Positions 1-6,556 of a stretch of DNA of 22,271 nt are shown piece by piece; position 1 is the first letter of the stretch; the number at the start of each line of letters is the position of its first letter. The translations under genes were made by a program, and so were the position numbers. Source of the stretch: a virus; the IMG/VR virus record IMGVR_UViG_3300030118_002997, positions 1-22,271 of that record. One strand, 5' to 3'. Below the pieces are notes generated by a model, which saw only the letters and a list, made by a program, of their open reading frames with translations, had not been told where the DNA came from and did no database searches.

Positions 1-1140
1 TGCATCTGCCATAGCTTTCATATCTTTTTTTGTATCGATTATATTTTGATCTATCTCAGCAACTAATTTATTTGCACTTGCGAAAAGTCCATTCAAATCT
101 TTTTGATCTGTTTTAGCACCAAATATTTTATTTGATATAGCTTCTAAATCTACATTCATTTTTTCTAAGAAAGCAGTTATGGCAACTATTGCTAATTTAC
201 CTTTTGTACCAAACATTAAGAAACCTAAAATACCAAGTTCTCTAATTCCTGCTGGTAAAGCAGTTATGACATTTATTAAGGCAGAAACTCCATTAGATAT
301 AATTCTAAATGCTGGAGCTAATATATCTATTAAAGCGGCAGTACCTAATATTGCTTCTTTAATAAAATTGACCATACCTTGACCAATAGCTGATGCAAAA
401 TTTTCTAAATTTTTCGAGTTTCTTTCTATTATTCTATTAACGACTACTAATGAACTTTTTAGAAAATCGAAAAAACCAGCTCTGTTTGTTTCTAATCTAA
501 ATTTAAATAATTTATCTCCTAACATTGACAGAGTTCCTGTAAATGTAGTTGCTAAAACTTCTGTCGCTTTTCCGAATCTTCCATCAGGACCAAATAACTC
601 TTCAAATCTTTTTATCGTATCTTCTGTGGTAACATTCATTCCAGCTTTAAATCCTAATAAAGCTCTAACACCTCTTTCTCTAAAAAGATCAGCTGCACCT
701 ATTCCAGATGAAAATGATCTTTGTATTTGTTCTGCTGTTGTATTGAAATCTAATCCTGTGACTGCTGCAACATTACCAGTTATTTTTAATATTCTTTGTA
801 GATCGTCTGCATCTTTAGAAACGACTGCTAAATTACCTGATGCTTGTGATATTTCTTCTAATGAAAAAGGTACTTTTGATGCAAAATTAATTAATCCTTG
901 AAATGCTTTCTGACCCTCTTGAACATTGCCAAATAAAAAATTAAATCTTAATCCTAAATTTTCTACTTGTGAACCAACACTTACTAATGATCTAATAACT
1001 AGACCACCACCAATACCAACTAATGCACTTTGTACTGAAAATACTGCACTTCTTAAATTAGCTAATCCAGCTCTTACGCCATTGAAAGCGGCTCTAGTTT
1101 TATCTTTAGCTAAAATATTTAATACTAAATTTTGTGCCAT
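1..1140 (-). CDS. Tail tape measure protein, N-terminal part (cut by window edge)
   Basis: The reading frame is open from the ATG at 1140 to the window edge, giving 380 codons with no stop. The tape measure protein sets tail length and is threaded inside the tail tube. The N-terminus has a Gly-rich hydrophobic stretch (IGGGLVIRSLVS, about residues 43-54). It is followed by VPFSLEEISQASGNLAVV and by a segment containing AEQIQRSFSSGIGAADLFRERG, which resemble the conserved N-terminal tape-measure domain (TIGR02675-like). Further hydrophobic helices lie around residues 270-330. The ATG overlaps the stop of the frameshifted tail chaperone as TAATG, the classical neighbour arrangement. The C-terminus is missing only because the window ends. 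Confidence 0.88.
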   Translation of the reverse strand, partial: MAQNLVLNILAKDKTRAAFNGVRAGLANLRSAVFSVQSALVGIGGGLVIRSLVSVGSQVENLGLRFNFLFGNVQEGQKAFQGLINFASKVPFSLEEISQASGNLAVVSKDADDLQRILKITGNVAAVTGLDFNTTAEQIQRSFSSGIGAADLFRERGVRALLGFKAGMNVTTEDTIKRFEELFGPDGRFGKATEVLATTFTGTLSMLGDKLFKFRLETNRAGFFDFLKSSLVVVNRIIERNSKNLENFASAIGQGMVNFIKEAILGTAALIDILAPAFRIISNGVSALINVITALPAGIRELGILGFLMFGTKGKLAIVAITAFLEKMNVDLEAISNKIFGAKTDQKDLNGLFASANKLVAEIDQNIIDTKKDMKAMADA

Positions 1141-1310
1141 TACCTTGTTCTTGTTCGATTCATTTGTAACTCTTGTTCTTCAATTTCAAGCATCATATAA
1201 CCAAGCCAATAGTTATATTCCCACTCTTCCATTTTTAGAATAGCAGATATAGATAGTTTTAACCTATCAGCAACAATAAGTAAATTTTTTAATTGAGGAT
1301 CAGTTTTTAG
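1140..1310 (-). CDS. Tail assembly chaperone frameshift extension (gpGT-like C-terminal part)
   Basis: In the -1 frame relative to the upstream chaperone gene, 56 codons are open from the slip site to a TAA at 1140-1142. They encode a stretch beginning LKTDPQLKNLLIVADRLKLS and ending in MNRTRTR. A ribosome slipping at A AAA AAC would make a fusion of about 169 residues. The extension has no good start of its own: the first ATG (MEEWEYNYW) is internal and has no clear Shine-Dalgarno. This supports expression as a fusion, as in lambda gpGT. Its stop overlaps the tape measure ATG by one base. Confidence 0.78.
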   Translation of the reverse strand, partial: LKTDPQLKNLLIVADRLKLSISAILKMEEWEYNYWLGYMMLEIEEQELQMNRTRTR

Positions 1311-1648
1311 TTTTTTTTTACTTCATCTGGAGAAATTACTTGCACCATTGATGTAGCTATACGTGATAAAACATCAGAATCCACTTTAGTCATTAATTCC
1401 ATTTTATCATCTAATTTAAAAATCTTTTTACCATCTTTATCAAGAGCTTTCATTACGACAATATCAGCAAGAATACTGACATCACTCATGTTATCAGATT
1501 TTTTAAAAAGTTTATTCTTTTCAAAAAGATTTATAGGATTCCAAAAAATGACAGTAGGTTTGCCATCTTCATCTTTCCATTCTGGAACTTCTATAGACTG
1601 TATGCCAATATTCTCAAAATGAGATTTAGCCCTATCTAAAATTGACAT
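1307..1648 (-). CDS. Tail assembly chaperone, short form (gpG-like)
   Basis: This 113-residue protein is encoded directly between the tail tube gene and the tape measure gene, the invariable site of siphophage tail assembly chaperones. Such chaperones coat the tape measure protein during assembly and are made in two forms by -1 ribosomal frameshifting. The reading frame ends in VISPDEVKKN, and its last codons contain a run of nine A followed by C, which forms a canonical slippery heptamer just before the stop. The start is the ATG at 1648. The protein is charged, without membrane segments. The assignment rests on position and the frameshift signal more than on residue similarity. Confidence 0.8.
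   Translation of the reverse strand: MSILDRAKSHFENIGIQSIEVPEWKDEDGKPTVIFWNPINLFEKNKLFKKSDNMSDVSILADIVVMKALDKDGKKIFKLDDKMELMTKVDSDVLSRIATSMVQVISPDEVKKN
1310..1316 (-). promoter_or_regulatory. -1 programmed frameshift site, A AAA AAC
   Basis: On the minus strand the zero frame reads GTA AAA AAA AAC TAA. The heptamer A AAA AAC is one of the most efficient bacterial -1 slippery sequences and is followed at once by the zero-frame stop. The -1 frame stays open for 57 codons up to the tape measure start. I did not find a strong downstream stem-loop by eye. Confidence 0.8.
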
Positions 1649-1654
1649 AAATTA

Positions 1655-2041
1655 TTATTCAGTTCCAATTGTTAAAGCACCTGTTCCTTGAAAAGTTACT
1701 GATCTTGATACGATACCATCTAAAGGTTGTGATACCGACATTCCTGTAATCACACTTGCACCTTCAAATTTTCTATCGCCTGTTGAACTTCCTTCTGGTA
1801 ATAATTTAAAAGTTATACTCGCACCAGCAACTAATTGTGTTTGAACACTATCAGCTTCGTCGAAATGCATTTCTAAACTTCCAGAAAAAGATGTTCTACC
1901 AGCAATAAAAGTTTTTGCTGAATCAGACATTTGTGTACTTTCAACAACATCTCCAGTAGTTTCTAAAGTGAATGAAACGAGTTCACCAACTGCTGAACCA
2001 CCAACTACTACTTCACCCTCTTTGCCATGATGTACTGCCAT
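1655..2041 (-). CDS. Major tail tube protein
   Basis: This 128-residue protein is rich in beta-forming Ser, Thr, Val and Gly residues. It opens with MAVHHGKEGEVVVGG, which resembles phage tail tube proteins with a short polar N-terminus before a beta-sandwich. Other typical features are ELVSFTLETTGDVVESTQMS, FSGSLEMHFDEAD near the middle, and the ending RSVTFQGTGALTIGTE. Such proteins form stacked hexamers around the tape measure. The ATG at 2041 has a strong AAGGAG Shine-Dalgarno, as expected for an abundant protein. The gene lies immediately upstream of the tail chaperone. The family call (phage tail tube, lambda gpV-like N domain) is by pattern and context. Confidence 0.85.
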   Translation of the reverse strand: MAVHHGKEGEVVVGGSAVGELVSFTLETTGDVVESTQMSDSAKTFIAGRTSFSGSLEMHFDEADSVQTQLVAGASITFKLLPEGSSTGDRKFEGASVITGMSVSQPLDGIVSRSVTFQGTGALTIGTE

Positions 2042-2078
2042 ATGTTTTCTCCTTATTAATTATTAGTTTATAGTATTA

Positions 2079-2270
2079 TTAATCTTCTTCGTCAATATCT
2101 TCTTCTTCGTCTTCTAAATTTTCTTCAAAATCGTCATCAAATTCTTCGTCTTGATCTTTCAACTCTTCTAGTTGATCTTTTACTTCTTCACAAAGCATAG
2201 ATTCTTTATCATGTAATTTTTCTATACTATTAATTTTTTTTATAATTTTATTAATTAGAATATTCGACAT
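2079..2270 (-). CDS. Small highly acidic protein of the tail module
   Basis: This 63-residue protein has a basic-hydrophobic N-terminus (ILINKIIKKINSIEK) and an almost purely acidic C-terminal half (runs such as EEFDDDFEENLEDEEEDIDEED). I do not recognise a family. It sits between the tail terminator and tail tube genes in the same direction, eight bases after the terminator's TAG. The acidic tail could mimic nucleic acid or keep a tail subunit soluble, but that is only a guess. Its low complexity means homology searches would say little. Confidence 0.6.
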   Translation of the reverse strand: MSNILINKIIKKINSIEKLHDKESMLCEEVKDQLEELKDQDEEFDDDFEENLEDEEEDIDEED

Positions 2271-2278
2271 AATTAGAC

Positions 2279-2464
2279 CTATGGTGTTCCAGCTTGATGT
2301 TCATAAATAACTCTTACTGTAATTAAAACTGCACCATAAGGAAACAAACTTCCAGCATCAGTCTCAATAGAAATAATTTCCGTATCGAGTGCATTTCCGT
2401 TACGAGTAATATCAGATTCGAGTGCTGTTTCAATAGCAGATGCTAAATTATTTCTCGCTACCTT
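2279..2464 (-). CDS. Tail terminator protein, C-terminal frame (+1 relative to N-terminal part)
   Basis: Open from just after a TAA at 2465-2467 to a TAG at 2279-2281, this frame encodes ARNNLASAIETALESDITRN, then a segment with NALDTEIISIETDAGS, and ends VRVIYEHQAGTP. That is what should follow GYIKG in a tail terminator. The frame contains no ATG or GTG start and no Shine-Dalgarno, so it can only be made by a +1 shift from the upstream frame or by correcting an indel. A shift at AAA-TAA-T, skipping one base at the stop, would give a continuous GYIKGSEKNLASAIET. Confidence 0.65.
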   Translation of the reverse strand, partial: KVARNNLASAIETALESDITRNGNALDTEIISIETDAGSLFPYGAVLITVRVIYEHQAGTP

Positions 2465-2696
2465 TTATATATCCTGTAATACCGAATTCTAATGTATTTA
2501 ATCTTGTCTTTGCACCTGATCCTAATTCTTGATCTTCTTTTGTTTCTTCTATCGTTTGAATTAATACTGCTGGATATTGTTGTTGTGATAATTCATCTAA
2601 TTCAAAAGGTTGTCTAGTTACTTTTTTAACTTGAGGGCTAGATATATTACCTATTACTGAAACTAAATTAGATGCAATGTCTTCTCTTGTACTCAT
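2448..2696 (-). CDS. Tail terminator protein, N-terminal frame
   Basis: The 82 residues read MSTREDIASNLVSVIGNI, then a conserved-looking VTRQPFELDELSQQQYPAVL segment, and end GITGYIKGSEK before a TAA. This matches the first half of phage tail terminator or completion proteins, normally about 135-140 residues, which cap the tail tube and join it to the head. The missing half follows directly in the +1 frame (2279-2464). The start ATG overlaps the previous stop as ATGA. Whether the two halves are joined by frameshifting, or the gene is broken, cannot be told from sequence alone. Confidence 0.72.
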   Translation of the reverse strand: MSTREDIASNLVSVIGNISSPQVKKVTRQPFELDELSQQQYPAVLIQTIEETKEDQELGSGAKTRLNTLEFGITGYIKGSEK

Positions 2697-3154
2697 AATC
2701 CTAATCTTCTAATTTCTTTTTTTAAAAATTGTTCGTATGTTTTTTGTATTACTTTTTCAGTTTTTTTACTAAATCCAAAAAATTTTCTTTCAGGAAGTCT
2801 TCCCATACCTTTTTGATGGAATAATCCTTTAGTAGCTTCTCGTGGACTTCTAAAAAAAACTTGTGCCTTATTTCTTGAAACGACTTTAGATGAAATACTT
2901 TGTAACATTTTGTTAGTATCTTCTAAATCTACTTTTGTTTTTCCTTTTAATTCTGAATAAGCTTGAGAATATGCTCTAAAAGCTTTACCTTCTTGATCTT
3001 TTCCAGATTCAGTTCTTTTAATTATAATAGTTTTAAGTTGCTCTCCAGCTTGATCTAAACCTTGTTGAATTATTCTTGGAAATTTATTTAGAAATTTTAC
3101 ATAACGAGCTTGAACATTTTTTACATTAGAAGTTACCTTTAAATCTAAAGCCAT
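2693..3154 (-). CDS. gpG-like virion morphogenesis / tail completion protein
   Basis: This is a 153-residue basic protein with an N-terminal helical part and the typical C-terminal signature GLFHQKGMGRLPERKFFGFS (about residues 109-128). The His-x-x-Gly-x-x-Pro-x-R-x-Phe-hydrophobic-Gly pattern marks the phage virion morphogenesis or gpG-like family, which acts where the tail meets the connector. The length is usual for the family. Start and stop overlap both neighbours (TAATG upstream, ATGA downstream), so it is translationally coupled to the connector and tail terminator genes. Confidence 0.78.
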   Translation of the reverse strand: MALDLKVTSNVKNVQARYVKFLNKFPRIIQQGLDQAGEQLKTIIIKRTESGKDQEGKAFRAYSQAYSELKGKTKVDLEDTNKMLQSISSKVVSRNKAQVFFRSPREATKGLFHQKGMGRLPERKFFGFSKKTEKVIQKTYEQFLKKEIRRLGL

Positions 3155-3639
3155 TATCTAGTCAATCTTCTAAAGCCATGCAAAGGTTCTCTTTCTGCTC
3201 TAGTGATAGTATTGTTATCGTCTTCATCATATTCAACACCATCCTCAAGGATCATTCGCCATTCTTTGTTGTATTCTCCCATATAATACTCTGCCATTCT
3301 TTCAAATCTATCCTTATCTGCTTCTGGTCTGAATTTTGTAAGTGATGGTAAAAAAAATCGACCTAAAAATAAATAAACTGCCGCTCTTTTGAATTGATCT
3401 AAATTTATTTTAGTATTATCCATTTCAGCAGTATTAAGTACTGTAATATCTGTAAATACATTTAATTTATATGTAGGCCACCATTCAGCTCTTAAATGTC
3501 TTAATATATCTGAATTAGTTTCTGAAAGATAATGAGTAACTTTAGAATCTCCTGATCCTATACCAAAATTAAATGCATCTGGTTGATACTTTGATATTTC
3601 ACCAGCATCAACTACATTTAAGCCTGTAAAATTAGCCAT
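3154..3639 (-). CDS. Head-tail connector / head completion protein
   Basis: This 161-residue, largely helical protein has an aromatic-rich centre (AEWWPTYKLNVFTDITVL) and a charged C-terminal part containing ERMAEYYMGEYNKEWRMILE and EREPLHGFRRLTR. Position between the capsid and gpG-like genes is the normal site of connector proteins that extend the portal. I cannot assign it to gp6, gp36 or another subfamily by eye. The start is the ATG at 3639. Confidence 0.6.
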   Translation of the reverse strand: MANFTGLNVVDAGEISKYQPDAFNFGIGSGDSKVTHYLSETNSDILRHLRAEWWPTYKLNVFTDITVLNTAEMDNTKINLDQFKRAAVYLFLGRFFLPSLTKFRPEADKDRFERMAEYYMGEYNKEWRMILEDGVEYDEDDNNTITRAEREPLHGFRRLTR

Positions 3640-3677
3640 AGCATTTACCTATAAACCAATCTATAAATTTTTTTATT

Positions 3678-3887
3678 TTACTTTTTATTTTTTTTAACAT
3701 TTTTTTTCTTCTTAGGTTTTAGTTGTACGACTTTATCTACTAAATCTACTATCTTTGATTTTTTAATTTCTTTTTTTACTGCTGAGACTGGAACAAATCC
3801 TCTACTTTTGAATGATTCTAAATTAGCTTCGTATTGTTGTTTACTTCTCACAATAGTTTTTTTTCCATTAGTTAGTTCTATATTCAT
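3678..3887 (-). CDS. Small basic protein downstream of capsid gene
   Basis: This 69-residue protein begins MNIELTNGKKTIVRSKQQYE and ends in a lysine tail (LKPKKKKNVKKNKK). It is unrecognised. The start has a strong AAGGAG Shine-Dalgarno, and a GAAA-capped hairpin separates it from the capsid gene. The basic tail suggests binding to DNA or to an acidic partner. From its position it could be a minor capsid-associated protein. Confidence 0.6.
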   Translation of the reverse strand: MNIELTNGKKTIVRSKQQYEANLESFKSRGFVPVSAVKKEIKKSKIVDLVDKVVQLKPKKKKNVKKNKK

Positions 3888-3904
3888 ATGTACTCCTTAA
3901 TCTC

Positions 3905-3924
3905 ATGGGGGATTTCTCCCCCAT
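3905..3924 (-). promoter_or_regulatory. GAAA-capped hairpin after the capsid gene
   Basis: The minus strand reads ATGGGGGA, GAAA, TCCCCCAT, a perfect 8-bp stem with a GNRA-type tetraloop. It begins 15 bases after the capsid stop. No T-tract follows, and the next gene's Shine-Dalgarno lies only a few bases further on. It therefore looks more like an mRNA 3'-end stabiliser or a leaky terminator than a full terminator. It could help keep capsid mRNA abundant relative to downstream genes. Confidence 0.7.
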
Positions 3925-3938
3925 AAGTAAAATGATTA

Positions 3939-4790
3939 TTAGCTTACTATACTTGAATCACCTTGTATTTCAACTCCATAAGTATCATGTAGTTCACCTA
4001 CACCATACACAGCAGTCGCTACAATTTCATCTGCACGTAAACTTGCATCTCTTTGTGTTTCAATTTTTAGGTCTTGCATCATTGCCATTCCTAAAGCATC
4101 TCTATGGAACATAGCTGATTTGTAGTCTCCAGCATTTCCTGTGTTAGCGATGTTTGAAGTTTCAAAGATTCTGATTCCACCTAAAGATCCGATGAAACCA
4201 TTTCTTAAAGCTTCATTCGCTAAATCAGATACATTACCAGAAGTTGCAAATGTATTTGTGATACCTTTTTTCAAATCATAAGCAATATCTGGATGGAATA
4301 CTGCAACAACATCAGCTAGAGGAACATTGTTTCTTCTTAATGTTGCTAAAGCTTGAAAGAAATGTTCTACTGTTACTGCCGCCGCAGTTGATCCGACAGT
4401 ATTTGAAAATCCATCAAATAAAGCAGTTAAATCTAAGTCTTGTTTCTTAGCAATTGCTTCTCCGAATAATTTTCCTATGTCTGCCGCAACATTTCTTGGT
4501 GCTGCATTTCTTGCTAGGTCTGTTAATGTTGTCATGATTCCATTTTCACTTGCAGTAATAGTTACTGATGTTGGATTCACTTCTGTATTAGATAAATCAG
4601 TTGCCTCGTTGACCGCTGAAGCTGATACCGTTCCATAAATTGGCACCTCTACTGATTTTCCTCCACCTGATACCGCATAGTTTCTTACTAACGGTCTCAT
4701 GATCGATTGCTCACTTGCTACGAATAATGCCTCTGCCACAATTTCTGTGTAAAGTTCCGACAAGGTTGAGCTAGTTGTTTCATTAGCCAT
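3939..4790 (-). CDS. Major capsid protein (HK97-fold)
   Basis: This 283-residue protein has the signature composition of a coat protein. The N-terminus is helical (TLSELYTEIVAEALFVASEQ). An E-loop-like beta region follows (GGGKSVEVPIYGTVSASAVN), with a central stretch containing VVAVFHPDIAYDLKK. The segment GSLGGIRIFETSNIANTG matches the GxxxGxxIxxS/TxxxP-type strand of phage capsid proteins. Near the end comes ASLRADEIVATAVYGVGELH, like other HK97-fold proteins. It follows the scaffold gene and has a good Shine-Dalgarno (AAAGGA). There is no N-terminal delta-domain, consistent with a separate scaffold protein. Confidence 0.88.
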   Translation of the reverse strand: MANETTSSTLSELYTEIVAEALFVASEQSIMRPLVRNYAVSGGGKSVEVPIYGTVSASAVNEATDLSNTEVNPTSVTITASENGIMTTLTDLARNAAPRNVAADIGKLFGEAIAKKQDLDLTALFDGFSNTVGSTAAAVTVEHFFQALATLRRNNVPLADVVAVFHPDIAYDLKKGITNTFATSGNVSDLANEALRNGFIGSLGGIRIFETSNIANTGNAGDYKSAMFHRDALGMAMMQDLKIETQRDASLRADEIVATAVYGVGELHDTYGVEIQGDSSIVS

Positions 4791-4808
4791 TTTTATTTTC
4801 CTTTGTTA

Positions 4809-5516
4809 TTATTTATTTAAATTTATTTGAACTGCACCACTATCACGTTGCTTACGATATTCTGCATATCTTTTACGATCCTCTGGTTTGCTCAAATCTA
4901 AGTCCTGAATATTAAAAGGTTTTACAGTTTTACCCTCGACACTACTCTGGCTACCTGATCCAGACGGAGACCCTTTTCGGAAATGTGGGTTAGCATCTAA
5001 AAACTCTTTTACTCTTTCCTCAATTGTAAGTAGTTCTCCTTTAGTGTTATAGCGAATGTTTGAATTATTATCAAGTATTTCAACTCTTCCATCATCATTA
5101 TAATTTACCTCATTTTTTAATAATGACACGACTTGACTGGGTGCTATCGCATTATTATTAGAAGCTATTGAGAGAATTGAATTATCAACATTTATTGTCT
5201 TAACTTTATTTTTCCATTTAGATAACTCTTGATCTTTTTCTGCTATTCTAGCTTTCATAAGATTTTCAAGATCTGCTTTTGTTTTAGCATCTTGAATTTC
5301 TTTTTCTTTAATAGCTTCAGCTTCTTTAGCTTTTACTTCATCTAAAGCTCTTTGATTTTTTGCTTTTTCTGCCTCAAGTCTTTGTTTGATTATTCTATCT
5401 AAATCTTCTTGAGTGAATTGTGGTTGATTAGTATTATTTTCTTCTGTCTTTGTTTCTTTTACCTCAACTGCTTGAGCATCATTTTGCGGTTGATTAACCT
5501 GTGTGTCGTCTGACAT
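4809..5516 (-). CDS. Capsid scaffold protein
   Basis: This 235-residue, highly charged protein is predicted mostly coiled coil. It contains a Gln/Asn/Glu-rich N-terminus, a long E/K/A helix (about residues 35-115, with FTQEDLDRIIKQRLEAEKAK), and a basic C-terminus (EDRKRYAEYRKQRDSGAVQI). This architecture, in the gene just before the capsid gene, is that of a phage scaffold (gp20-like minor structural) protein, which guides procapsid assembly and is then removed. The C-terminal basic helix would contact the coat. Shine-Dalgarno AGGAG precedes the ATG at 5516. Confidence 0.8.
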   Translation of the reverse strand: MSDDTQVNQPQNDAQAVEVKETKTEENNTNQPQFTQEDLDRIIKQRLEAEKAKNQRALDEVKAKEAEAIKEKEIQDAKTKADLENLMKARIAEKDQELSKWKNKVKTINVDNSILSIASNNNAIAPSQVVSLLKNEVNYNDDGRVEILDNNSNIRYNTKGELLTIEERVKEFLDANPHFRKGSPSGSGSQSSVEGKTVKPFNIQDLDLSKPEDRKRYAEYRKQRDSGAVQINLNK

Positions 5517-5524
5517 TTTTTCTC

Positions 5525-6553
5525 CTATTCAATTATTAAATTTCCATTTGGGTCATACCAATCTGGATTGACAAATGACCATTGATGACGACAGTTATAT
5601 CCTCCTCTCACGATAAATGGATCTCCTGGTTTTTTACCTTTCCAATTTCTTCGCCAAAGTTTTCTGACTTCATCAATAGTAAAAAGTCCGCCTTTTCTTT
5701 TATCATATGTTCCAGATCTTACAAGCCTACAGAAATCTCTAGTCGTTGGTATATTACTACCTTGATAAACAACATGAGTTAATCCAGCATCATTAGCTTT
5801 AGCTAAATTAAGAGTTGCATCAAATTCTCTCAATGAATCATTCAATATTTGACCAGCATATCTTTTCATATTTTCACCAGCTCTATCTCTTGCAAATTTT
5901 GATTGTAATATCTGAATATTTTTATCTAATTTATTTTTTAATGCTTTACCTTGTGCAGTTCTTTTATCTAGTTTTCTTAATCTTACTTCGTCTCTTTTGA
6001 TTGATTTAACTAATTCATTAACTTCTGTGTCTTTAGCAGATGCATATATTCCGTTAATAGTTCTTCTTAAATCATCTTCTAATTCTATTGGATCACTTCC
6101 TATTAGCGTATATTGATAAACTTTTTCTGATAATCTTCTCGTAAAAGTATTAGATACATCTTTGAATTGTGTATAAGTTTGACGTTTTAAATTTTGTATT
6201 AATGTCAAATCAGATTCGGTAAGCTGTTGAAAAGCTTCAGGGATATTTCCTATTTCTCTAAATGCTCTTTCAATTCTTTTGGCTTGTTTATTAAAACCAT
6301 CCCTTACAACTGTATCAGACCATCTTAAATATTCTTTTTCTAATGTTTGTCTAATTAAAGGTTGAACAGCAATAGCAGATCTTAAATTAAATAATTTAAA
6401 GTCATCACTTTTAGGGAGATTTTTATTTACAAGATTAACTACATCAGTTTCGATTTTATCTAATGTTCTAATTAATGTTTCATAATATTCTGCTTCTGCT
6501 ATCTCTATGGATCTAATTCTATAATTAGTAAAATTTTCTACTATGTTTGCCAT
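5525..6553 (-). CDS. Mu F-like / SPP1 gp7-like head morphogenesis protein
   Basis: This 342-residue protein is mainly alpha-helical over its first 250 residues. Its C-terminal domain begins near THVVYQGSNIPTTRDFC (Cys275) and ends with VRGGYNCRHQWSFVNPDWY (Cys321, His323). That Asp-Phe-Cys plus Asn-Cys-Arg-His pattern is typical of the Phage Mu F-like domain (PF04233) and could coordinate a metal. Such proteins are minor capsid components present in a few copies near the portal. The gene lies directly downstream of the portal gene, with coupled TAATG overlap. Confidence 0.82.
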   Translation of the reverse strand: MANIVENFTNYRIRSIEIAEAEYYETLIRTLDKIETDVVNLVNKNLPKSDDFKLFNLRSAIAVQPLIRQTLEKEYLRWSDTVVRDGFNKQAKRIERAFREIGNIPEAFQQLTESDLTLIQNLKRQTYTQFKDVSNTFTRRLSEKVYQYTLIGSDPIELEDDLRRTINGIYASAKDTEVNELVKSIKRDEVRLRKLDKRTAQGKALKNKLDKNIQILQSKFARDRAGENMKRYAGQILNDSLREFDATLNLAKANDAGLTHVVYQGSNIPTTRDFCRLVRSGTYDKRKGGLFTIDEVRKLWRRNWKGKKPGDPFIVRGGYNCRHQWSFVNPDWYDPNGNLIIE

Positions 6554-6556
6554 TCA

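Noticed and set aside
179-1243. Three plus-strand reading frames (67, 91 and 105 residues)
   Set aside because: They lie antisense to the tape measure gene, have Pro/Ser/Leu-rich composition typical of a reverse frame, and lack Shine-Dalgarno sequences.
3905-3924. Classical rho-independent terminator after the capsid gene
   Set aside because: The stem is strong but no T-tract follows on the minus strand and the next gene's Shine-Dalgarno is a few bases away, so it is listed as a hairpin only.
3905-4114. Plus-strand frame of 69 residues opposite the capsid gene
   Set aside because: It is His/Leu-rich antisense shadow of a strongly supported capsid gene, and its start lies in the hairpin.
5582-6000. 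Two plus-strand frames inside the head morphogenesis gene
   Set aside because: They are antisense to a continuous gene with family motifs and have no ribosome binding sites.
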